DNA from: Nemertoderma westbladi
Taxonomy: Eukaryota > Xenacoelomorpha > Nemertodermatida > Nemertodermatidae
Length of the DNA stretch: 64,000 bases
Assembly: GCA_032718475.1 (NCBI GenBank)
Contig: JAUCBJ010007487.1
Coordinates: forward strand, 1 to 64,000
Direction of reading: 5' to 3'
Shown: positions 39,370-50,900 of the stretch, piece by piece
How positions within the stretch are numbered: the stretch's first letter is position 1
How the letters are laid out: each line of letters begins with the position of its first letter
The notes under the pieces: generated by a model
The model's database searches: none
Seen by the model: the letters and a program-made list of their open reading frames with translations, nothing else
Told to the model about the DNA's origin: nothing
Position numbers and translations under genes: made by a program

Positions 39370-41495
39370 TATGCTTCATTATCGTATCGGTACCACTGTA
39401 CCACTTACCGTACCGGTACCACTGTACCACTTACCGTACCGGTACCACTGTACCACTTACCGTACCGGTACCACTGTACCACTTACCGTACCGGTACCAC
39501 TGTACCACTTACCGTACCGGTACCACTGTACCACTTACCATACCGGTACCACTGTACCACTTACCGTACCGGTACCACTGTACCACTTACCGTACCGGTA
39601 CCACTGTACCACTTACCGTACCGGTACCACTGTACCACTTACCGTACCGGTACCACTGTACCACTTACCGTACCGGTACCACTGTACCACTTACCGTACC
39701 GGTACCACTGTACGACTTACAGTACCGGTACCACTGTACCACTTACCGTACCGGTACCACTGTACCACTTACCGTACCGGTACCACTGTACCACTTACCG
39801 TACCGGTACCACTGTACCACTTACCGTACCGGTACCACTGTACCACTTACCGTACCGGTACCACTGTACCACTTAACGCACCGGTACCATTGTACCACTT
39901 ACCGTACCGGTACCACTGTACCACTTACCGTACCGGTACCACTGTACCACTTACCGTACCGGTACCACTGTATCACTTACCGTACCGGTACCTCTGTACC
40001 ACTTACCGTACCGGTACCACTGTACCACTTACCGTACCACTGTACCACTTACCGTACCGGTACCACTATACCACTTATCGTACCGGTACCACTGTATCAC
40101 TTACCGTACCGGTACCACTGTACCACCTACCACTGTATCACTTACCGTACCGGTACCTCTGTACCACTTACCGTACCGGTACCACTGTACCACTTACCGT
40201 ACCGGTACCACTGTACCACTTACCGTACCGGTACCACTGTACCACTTACCGTATCGGTACCACTGTACCACTTACCGTACCGGTACCACTGTACCACTTA
40301 CCGTACCGGTACCACTGTACCACTTACCGTACCGGTACCACTGTACCACGTACCGTACCGGTACCACTGTACCACTTACCGTACCGGTACCACTGTACCA
40401 CTTACCGTACCGGTACCACTGTACCACTTACCGTACAGGTACCACTTACCGTACCGGTACCACTGTACCACTTACCGTAGCGGTACCACTGTACCACTTA
40501 CCGTAGCGGTACCACTTACCGTACCGGTACCACTGTACCACTTACCGTACCGGTACCACTGTACCACTTACCGTACCGGTACCACTGTACCACTTACCGT
40601 ACCGGTACCACTGTACCACTTACCGTACCGGTACCACTTACCGTACAGGTACCACTTACCGTACCGGTACCACTGTACCACTTACCGTACCGGTACCACT
40701 GTACCACTTACCGTACCGGTACCACTGTACCACTTACCGTACAGGTACCATTTACCGTACCGGTACCACTGTACCACTTACCGTACAGGTACCACTTACC
40801 GTACCGGTACCACTGTACCACTTACCGTACCGGTACCACTTACCGTACCGGTACCACTGTACCACTTACTGTACCGGTACCACTGTACCACTTACCGTAC
40901 CGGTACCACTTACCGCACCGGTACCACTGTACCACTTACCGTACCGGTACCACTGTACCACTTACCGTACCGGTACCACTGTACCACTTACCGTACCGGT
41001 ACCACTTACCGTACCGGTACCACTGTACCACTTACCGTACCGGTACCACTGTACCACTTATCGTATCGGTACCACTGTACCACTTACCGTACCGGTACCA
41101 CTGTACCACTTACCGTACCGGTACCACTGTACCACTTACCGTATCGGTACCACTGTACCACTTACTGTACCGGTACCACTTACCGTATCGGTACCACTTT
41201 ACCACTTACCGTACCGGTACCACTTACCGTTCCGGTACCACTGTACCACTTACCGTACCGGTACCACTGTACCACTTACCGTACCGGTACCACTGTACCA
41301 CTTAACGTACAGGTACCACTTACCGTACCGGTACCACTGTACCACTTACCGTAGCGGTACCACTGTACCACTTACCATACCGGTACCACTGTACCACTTA
41401 CCGTACCGGTACCACTGTACCACTTACCATACCGGTACCACTGTACCACTTACCGTACCGGTACCACTGTATCACTTACCGTACCGGTACCTCTG
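39370..41495. repeat. Satellite array, roughly 80 copies of a 26-bp unit
   Basis: Unit ACCGTACCGGTACCACTG plus TACCACTT, with the 10-bp palindrome GTACCGGTAC in each. Shortened units lacking ACTGTACC recur after about 40435. Because 26 is not a multiple of three and the unit lacks stops, the array is open in several frames, giving a spurious 374-codon frame. It ends where the 5' LTR of element 2 begins. Confidence 0.95.
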
Positions 41496-42681
41496 TGTAA
41501 ACGCTTTTGTGGGATAACTGATTCGTTTGCCTTGTTGGCCAGTTCCCCCCCGGTCGCTAGATCTATAGCTAAAAATAGTGCAAGCTACCAGCTTATTGGC
41601 TGATTTGCTGTACGCAGGTATCTGGGCTCTGTTTAATCGGCCAACCAGCCTAGGGAGGTTGCGTCATAGCCTTGTTTCGTATCTCCCAATAGAATTTGAG
41701 TTAGCCTTGATTTTGACCTATCACAGAGCTACTGAACTGAAATTTTCCTATCTCACTGCTCTTTCTCTGTGTTGAACGGGAGCTTCGTGGAATAAGGGTA
41801 GTTGGTATCCTCGTATAGAGTAGTAGTCACGAGTTTTCAAAGCCACGAAAGAACGGCTTTATAGTGTTTTGTGCTTTTCTGCCTTTTAGCTCAACACTAG
41901 TAGGTTTAATTATAAGGACATATATCCTTTAACTGACATACCGACCAAACTCTGTGAATATCACTCTGCTGAAACATTGCAAACTCATAACAATCAGTGT
42001 TCAGTTGTTGTTTTATACTGCTATTTACTGTCAGTTCTTCATAATATGGTTGATGAATAATTATATTTGGAATAACGATAAATAACCCCGAAACCCAATA
42101 TTCTTGATATACCGAAGGTAAGAGAGAAAGGTTACAGATAAACGATTGTGACTTATGTTAAAGTGGTTTGAAGTGAATCTAATGTTATTTGATAGACCCT
42201 ACATGAGTCAGTCTGTGTTCCTTTTATATGTGACTAAAATCAGTGAAGATCGGCAGATTAGTGTGCAGTATTGTGCAGCATTGTGTATGAGTGAGTCTGT
42301 TAAAGAAGCATTTCCTAAAGAATGCGCCATATATGTGAATTATAATTAAGCCATATCGTTGTGAGTAGTTTAAGTCATAACTCTGTTTATATAAATAAAG
42401 CGCCACGTCCTAAAGGAACTGTTAATATTCCCGAAGGTGAATAATATTGTCAGAGATTATATAATACTGTCAGTCGAATAATACATTAGGCTTACATAGC
42501 AATAAAATTAAACCGTCGAACCCAATCTCCCGGGAATATCCAGCGGGTGAATGATCGCGCACAGATTGGTTTCGACTAGTGTAGTGAATCAAATACTTGT
42601 CATAGGCTAAAAAGCGATTTAATATCTAGAAGACATCTTAATTTGGCGGGTTAAACTGCCAAAGGTCTGAAAGCGCGAACA
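41496..42681 (+). repeat. Element 2 5' LTR
   Basis: From about 41902 (ACTAGTAGGTTTAATTATAAGG) to the end it matches the 3' LTR closely. Before that, only the first dozen bases (TGTAAA.GCTTTTG) match. It carries AATAAA at about 42501 (poly(A) signal candidate) and a reverse CCAAT box (TTATTGGCTG, near 41600). It starts directly against the 26-bp satellite. Confidence 0.82.
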
Positions 42682-44933
42682 TTAAAGGATATAGCTTCTT
42701 TATTGCAGTAAGCAATAAAGTTGAAAGTACCGGTCAACCGGTAAACCTGAACGGTACTTCAGTAGGTCAGTAGGCCCAACCGCCAGAACCGGTACTGCCG
42801 TAGGTCAGTAGGCCCAACTGCCAGAACCGGTACTTCTGTAGGTCTGTAGGCCTAACTGTCCTAACCGGTACTTCAGTATAAGTACACTAGTATTATTCGA
42901 TTTGATTGTTGTATACCGGTAGGCTGTTTAAGGGATTAGGGATTGATCACCCCTTATTCCTTTATATGGTTTACTTATTTCTGTCAAGTTTTATTTGTTT
43001 GTAGGCCAGTATTGATCAGAAGGCGTGTAAACCTGATCAGATTGTACAGACGATTTGTAGGCTGAGCTGTTGTCTGATTGCTGTTAGGTCCGAACGGATT
43101 GCAGTGTGTGTAGATCACCTGTCCGATTAAGTACGGTTAGGAAGTAGGGGCAGCGAATGCTGTAAGGTAAACCCCCAACTAAAGAATAAGTCGTACTACT
43201 GGGTTAGAACGCATACTCCCTAATCATTTCGGAGTCTGCATGTCCTGTAGTTTATTTAGGCTTGAGAGTAGTCTGCCATCGTTGAGTCTGTACTTTGTTT
43301 GTGTAAGTCTGTACGGGTAGCGTATAATATTTATTTAGATAATTTGTAGGCTGGATAGTTGTCTGGCTGTTATTGGGTCTGAACGGATTGCAGCGTGTGT
43401 AGATCACTTGTCCGATAAAGAACGGTTAGGAAGTAGGGGCAGCGAATGCTGTAAGGTAAACCCCCAACTAAAGAATAAGTCGTACTACTGGGTTAGAACG
43501 CATACTACCTAATTATTTCGGAGTCTGCATGTCCTGTAGTTTATTTAGGCTTGATAGTAGTCTGTCAGTGTTTGGTCTGCATTTTGTTTGAGTAGTTTGT
43601 ACGCGTAGCGTAATATTTATTATTCAGAGTTTATGCGATTATTCGCAACATTCATATCCCCAAGTTTGTTCCTACAATAATTGTGTTTGTTATACATACC
43701 GCTATAGTTAAATTAACCCTGGTACTACACGGGCTGCTTGGTGTAGGTAAAGACTGGTGATTTTGTGCACCGGTCACTCCAGCAGATGCCGTGGTTCTTT
43801 TAGCTGTTCAAGTATATTTAACTACTGATTATATGTTGTACAAGTACTCGTACCTAATTTAGGGTTTAGTGTACAGTGCTTTCCGAAAGTAATTAGTGTA
43901 GGCATTATATTTGTGTTGTAAAGTGGTTAATAGGCACGTTCGATTAGCTCTATTAACTTCTAGGTAGGAACACTCCGTGATACATAACGTAGAACCTATA
44001 GCGATACGGCTATAGGTCGTCAGGCGGTGGTATTTTTCTATCTGGACAACGCAGTGTATTTACTACTACTTATTATTTCAAATACCGCAGTACCCTGTCC
44101 GTTGTAATTACCAGATTTCTAACCCTTTGTTAGGCTGGTTTGTAGACTTCTTGTAAAATTACCCTAAAAATTCGTATTTTGTGTTTTTTGTAAATTTTTG
44201 TGTTTATTTAGAGATTGTAATCTCACCCGAATTGTACGTAATTTGTAGTATTAAGTAACTTAGGTAAATTAGCATTATTTGTTTTAGTGTCCTATAAGTA
44301 ACACTTCACTGAAAGCGTACCGCTTTGTGTAGTGATTACCCCAGAAATAATAACATTTATTTCAAACCTTGACTAAACCCATTAAAACGGGTATATATAT
44401 ATTATAAATCAAATCTAACGATTTATAAATAGTAGGCCTACCATATAACAATTAGGTCTCAATATCAGTTGGACTACTGCCCAAATAGCGGTAATAAAGT
44501 AAGTGGAGTAACCAAGTAACCCTTAAGGTTCAGAAATTCAATTATTTGAAATAATTGATATACCGGTATTTACGATAGGCCTATTATCTTTATTTCTGTA
44601 AATTTTAGGCTTAAATTATACCGGTACTTGTAATTAATTCTAGTCCAGAATTATATATACTATAAACTGTAAGCTGTATACCGGTATTCCCGATAGGCCT
44701 ATTATATATTCATATATACTTGTGCTAAAATTATACCGGTATTCTGCGATAAACCTAGTCTGTAATAATACTTATATATACTATAAGCATACCGGTATTA
44801 TAATATATTATATATACCACGCTGCATTGAGTAGCAGTATCGGTAGTTAATTACTAGGCTAGTAGTTAATACTGAATTACTAGACTTGCTTAGACTGTAA
44901 TATAGCAGTAGGCATTCAACTGTACATACAAAT
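42682..44933 (+). other. Element 2 leader with a 289-bp tandem duplication
   Basis: A long non-coding leader. A block starting TTTGTAGGCTG at 43054 is repeated at 43343 (289-bp period), including the near-identical stretch GGTTAGGAAGTAGGGGCAGC through AATAAGTCGTACTACTGGG. Three shorter copies of a GGCCCAACTGCCAGAACCGG unit lie at 42750-42880. Such a repeated structured leader could hold packaging or ribosome-entry signals, but nothing here proves it. Confidence 0.7.
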
Positions 44934-47900
44934 ATGTCTGATACTAAGCAGAACCTGTCAGACAGTCTATTAGATGTAACTATCTGCGACTCAGATAGAG
45001 GTGTAGAACCCTCTAGTCGTAAGTTCGGTTCACCTCCCACTGTGAGGAAGGTCATCCCTCCAGTAGTAATAACAGAACCTAGGCTAGTCCAACATCGTAG
45101 GTCTATCATAGGCACTCGAGCTCAGGTCAAGCGGGACCAAGAAGCAGCGGAACAGCAACAACCCGCGAGTCAAGAACTTATTCCTCAGCGGCCCAGCAGC
45201 TCCAGTAGTGAGGATACTGTAGAGCTGACACCTGAGCGCGGAGCAGAGATGACGGATGTGGTTTATACGGATCCCCTTCTCATCCTTCCTGCAGCCGTAC
45301 TCATTAGGTTATTGATCGCGGTGGAAGAACACCAGATCGATTGGGCGAGGAGTCAACGATCAACTAGAGATAGTTATGCGGGGTACACGAGGGAAGAACT
45401 GAACTCTATTGTCGAGTCGCAATGGAACTTTCCCGGACCCGGACTCCCGTTTGATTTATCAGAAGCTGCCTGGGAAGACATACACCGGATGGGAGTAGCC
45501 AAGGAAACCATCGATCCAGCTGTATGGAAGAGGTCCGCAGCCGGATACGCACAGGGATTCTTCAGCTCTATGGAGCGAGTAGAAAGACAACTGTTTAAAC
45601 AACCTCAAGGACCTCAAGAGCAGGGACAGCTGCTTTATCAAGTTAGAGAAAGAGTTCTGCGAATTAGGCTAATCTTATCCGCCTTTGAGGAGGCTTCTAA
45701 AAGAAGACAAGACACGTCGTTGCAAGTTGCCGTAAAGACTTGGTTTCAAAGGGTGAGACGCCAGGTTCAAGGAGCAGCTCAGTGGAAAGCTCAGTTGGAG
45801 GAGCGCTCAACCCATGGAGAATCGACGGACGCTACTTTTTCCCAAATGGAAAGTGAAGCGACGGCAGAGAAACCGCATAAGAAGGATGCCATTGATATCT
45901 ATCTGTCAGACTATCAGCGTTTTTTGGGAGATGAAGAGTTGAGGAGAAGGCTAGAGGGACTTAGCCCTAATAGCGAAGGAGCCAAACTTGTGTTAGATGC
46001 GATTGATGTGGATAGGTTAGCGGCGAACCAAGCTAAATTCGATGAACAACTCCGCATCGCTAGAGAAAAGGAAGAACAAGTAAGGAAAAAACGTATAGAA
46101 GACAGAAAGATAGCAGCAGTGGCAAAGGCAGAAAGAAAAGCGGCAGCGGCAGAGGCAAAAGCGGCAGCGGCAGAGGCAAAAGCGGCAGCGGCAGAGGCAA
46201 AAGCGGCAGCAGTGGCGGAAGCAGAACGAAAAGCGGCAGCGGCAGAGGCAAAAGCAGCAGTGGCAGAGGCAAAAGCGGCAGCAGTGGCGGAAGTAGAACG
46301 AAAAGCGGCTGAAGAGATCATCCAACTGGAGTTGGAAAATCTTCAAGAGAAGCAAGACGACTTCAGTAAACAGTTAGCAGCTAGTAATATGCAGATGATG
46401 AGTCGATCTACTCCCAAAAGACAGGGGTATACATCATCTGAGGAAGGCGATACCACCGACACTGAAGGCGGAGGAAAGCGATCTCGTCTAAGCAGACGTA
46501 AAAGAACATTCCACCGTCAGAAATTGCCTGATTTGCCTCCAGCTGTTAGAAGACAACTAAATAACACCAAATTAGGTAGTACAGAACCCACAGACCAAAT
46601 AATTGAAATAGAAAGACTCCCTACTATAGTAGATGAGCCTGAAATAATTAGGCCTGTTCTTGAAATCACCCCTACGGTGATAGACACACCTGTGCTCCCT
46701 GAAGCTACCTATAAATTCCCTCTGCATAGCACTAAGCTACCTGTGCCCCGTAGAACTGCCCAAGAGACAGTTCAGGTCCTGGACCCCGAGCGAAGTATTC
46801 ATGATTTGTCGCCCGTTGTCCCTCGTCTGCCCGCTACGACGTTGGCGGATCCCGTTTCAGCGGTTGATTGGGTAGACGAGAGACGGCGGGGGATGGATAT
46901 CCTCCTCGGAGAGATGAAGGAGAATCGGATACGCTCCTCCCAACAGGTCCGAGAGTTGGAAGGGACTGTCCAACATTTAAAAGGAACAGTGAGGGAAAGT
47001 AAGTTAGAGTTGCAAGAAGTGCAGCAAAGTATCGCGTTAGAACGCGATAAATTAGTAAACTTAAAAAAGGGTATACCACCACCCTCTGTAACAATGTGTC
47101 AACCCGTTAGGTCTGAAGTATCTCATGCGCAAGGTGTGGAGCCTACACGCATCTATACTGCTAGCGAAGTAGAAACTCCTATAGTGAACCCTATTAAGGG
47201 TAATTATAGACCTGTTGATAATGATATTCCCTATAGACCGGATCATAATCCGAGAAATTTATATACCGATAACTCGATATTAAATAACACGATGGCCCAA
47301 GAAAGTTTTACGCGTCAAATGGCTAGAACCGAAGCCCGGCAAGCGGTAAAGGTTGGAGAGATCGTCAAGTTCAATGGAGATGAGATGAAATGGTTACCTT
47401 TTAATGAATATTACAAAGATAACATACAGAACTCTGTACTGTCTAATGGAGAGAAACTTAGGTTCCTCATCGAGTGCTTGGAAGGATCTCCCAAGTTAAT
47501 GGCGTTAAAGTTTATTGGACATCCAGACGGATTAAGACAAGTTTGGGATACACTAAACATCAGGTATGGTAATAAGAATAACATCGCTAAGTATTTATAT
47601 GCAAAATTAGTAGCGCCCAGAAAGTTCATCAACAGTGGGATAATAGAGTTTTCCGATGAGATTCAAGAGATCTGTAGACAATTAGATTGGTTAGGTAAGT
47701 CTCATGAATACCAAAGTTCTATGGTCATTGGAGCTGTGGCTTCTACTTTACCGAAAGGTGGGGTAGGCACACGCTGGGATAAGAAAGTGTTATATATGAT
47801 GGAACAACAACAAAGAGACCCTACCATGTCTGATCTCATGTCATTCCTAGATGGAGAAGTGAAATTACAGCTCCTGAAACTGTCCAGAGAGAAGACACCG

Positions 47901-50900
47901 GAAAACAAGGTAAGTGAAAAACCCGTCTCTAGGAGAAAGATAACACCAGTGTGTTATACAGACGACGGCGAAAGCCAGACTTCTCAAGGAGAAGATAGCG
48001 GGAAGGACACCGATAGATCTTATTACGTGAATAAAATGCCTAAAGATCAGGTGAGTAAATTCAAGTCTCGAACAAATGACAGGAGAGAACAGGTAAGAAA
48101 AACTCCTCCTACGTCTCCCAAGAGAATTCAGGTGAGAAAGCCCGAAGACAAAGCAAGTGTACACAATGTGACTCAGAGTAAGGTGAGTAACATCAAACCG
48201 AAATGTGCGCTATGTGACTGGACCCACCGTTTGAATATGTATGATGAATTCCTGAAGAAATCATTAACTGAGAGACGTGAAGTCATGTGGGATAAGCGGT
48301 TATGTTATAATTGCCTCAGACAAGGACACCAACGGCGTACCTGTTTCTCTGACATAAGGTGTGCGAAGTGTGGTGCGAAACATCATATCTTATTGCACGC
48401 TGAATTCGAGCGAAATAGTCCGAATCAGGTAAGTGATTCCGAACTACATGTCCAATTCAGTGATGTGAACGACACTGATCAATCTGAGATGGAAGGATTC
48501 TATACGGATGAGTTCTCCGATGAAAACGAATCCTGTTACCTGATAAATACCGCAGTGTATCGAGCACTCACATATGAAAAAGATACAGACAGCGACCTCA
48601 CTCTAACTACTTCTGAACGACAACCGTCTTGGAAAGAGCCATCTTCCAATGTAGGGATTAGAGAATTTCCTGTGGTACAAGTAAGGGTTCACGGACCTAA
48701 ACGGAGTTACGTAGTGAACGCCCTCCTTGACTCCGGTAGTACAGGAACATTCATCGACCAAGAGCTAGCCGAAGACATATTTGCTGGACAACCCAAGTTC
48801 CGAACTACGCTAAACATGTCAGGCATTATGCAAGTCTGGAAATCCACAATAACAGCGGATTATTATGTAGGAGCGTTGTCCACCCCCCAGGACGAACTAG
48901 GAGAACATAGCATCAGGTCAGTGAAAATGGTAGCTATAAAGAACTTCGCTACTACCCAAGCAGACCTTTATAATTGGGACGAGGATGAGAGCATCCAACA
49001 TCTTAACATACCTCGATTTCAGACTGATTATTCTGGAGTGCAAATACTCATCGGCCAAAACGCGCATGAAGCGCTGGAGACATTAGAGAAACGGCCTGCT
49101 CAACCGCAGCCACTACAGACCTATGCGGTAAGAACTAGAGTAGGTTGGTACTTTACTGGACCTTCCCGTAGAACACTCAGAGAAAGACTACCGCAAGAGC
49201 GAGTTTGCCAGGTGAGTGAATGGGAAGATGATACTAGTGAAGGAGACGATTTAACTGAGGGAACTCCATACTCCTCAGATAACGACGACATTCACCAGCT
49301 CTTTGATGAAGAGAATACTATCGATCTCCTTAAAGAAAACGAGGCTTGGCAAAACCAAGTGAACTTATGTCAACTTCTTTATCCATCTGAACGAGAAGCT
49401 TATAACGACGAGTTAAATGACGTCATTGAGCGTTGTAATGCCAAGACTCGAGATGAACATGCTGTACGATTCTTTACGCAAGAGGCAGTAGAGCCCAATT
49501 CCTACGATAAGGCCTTATCAGTGGAAGAGGAAAGGGCCAAGCAGATCCAAGAGACGACTACACGTTTCATCAAAGATCAAGGTAGGTATGAAGTCGGTTT
49601 ACCTTTTCGCAAGAAAGAACCGAAGTTCATCAATAACAGACCTTTGGCGGAAAAAAGAATCGCGCAACTCCATCGACGCCTTACGGCTAATTCTTCAGCT
49701 AAAGCAATGTATCAAACACAGCTGGAAAAATTTATTAACAAGGGATACGCGGAGAGAGTACCGGAAGAAACACCTGTGACTGAAAGAACGTATTACTTAA
49801 CTCACCATTACGTTCCTAAACCCGGTAAGCCACACGAAGTGAGAGTAGTGTTTGATGGCTCCGCTCTTTACATGGGTCAATCCCTTAACTCTGAATTGTT
49901 ACCCGGACCCAACTTGCTTCAATCTTTGTTGGGAATTCTTTTAAGATTGAGACAATATTCGATTGCTTTCGCCTCCGATATAGAAGGCATGTTCTTACAA
50001 GTCAAGGTGTTAGATAGGGATCGAGATAGTCTACGATTTCTGTGGTGGCCCGAAGGAGATCTCAACCAGAAACCGGTGGAGTACTGGATGACCATCCAGG
50101 CCTTTGGGATAATCTCAAGCCCTTCCAACGCCTGTTCGGTAGTGCGTACTACTGCAGAGGACAACCGAGAGGCATTCTCTAAGGAAGTGATCGACAACAT
50201 CAAGAGAGACATATACATGGACGACAATCTGAAGTCCCTCCCATCAGTTGAGGAAGCCATTGAGGTCGCTAAGGGAACGGTAGAGTGCTTAAAAAGAGGT
50301 GGATTTCGATTAACCAAATTCACCAGCAACTCCCGTGAGTTTCTGGAGTCGATCCCTGCGGAAGATCGAGGAGCGAAAGATCTCGATTTGATCAAAGATG
50401 ATCTGCCAGAGACCAAGACACTCGGCTTGAAATGGGACACAGAGCGAGATATCCTGTTTTTCCAGCTAAAACAGCGCGATAATCCAGTTCGAACCAAACG
50501 GATTTGCTTAAGTATACTGAGCACTTATTTCGATCCATTGGGATTTATTAGCCCAGTTATATTGATTGCTCGTAGTTTGGTACAACAAATGTGGCTTGAA
50601 AACCACTCATGGGACGATCCACTTAAGGGGGAATTATTGAAGCAGTGGATGAAATGGGAAGATTCTCTGCCAGTTATCGAGGATTTTATAATTTCCCGTT
50701 CATATTTTGGTCATGTTCTCCCTACGTATTCCTATCAACTCCATGTGTTTGGAGACGCCAGCGATATGGGAATCGGTATAGTAGCCTACCTAAGAGTGGA
50801 AACTCCGGATGGAATCAAAGTCGCCTTGGTTACTTCTAAGGCATTAATCAACAACAAGTTGAAAGTTCCTCGAGCGGAGTTAAAAGCGGCTCTATACGCT

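Noticed and set aside
39356-40480. 374-codon open frame on the plus strand with a repeating 26-residue pattern
   Set aside because: It lies wholly in the 26-bp satellite; the unit lacks stops and cycles through frames, so openness is automatic.
42155-42349. Short open frame in the 5' LTR of element 2, also open in the 3' LTR (58304-58510)
   Set aside because: Differences between the copies are mostly amino-acid changing, so openness seems to follow from LTR similarity and not selection.
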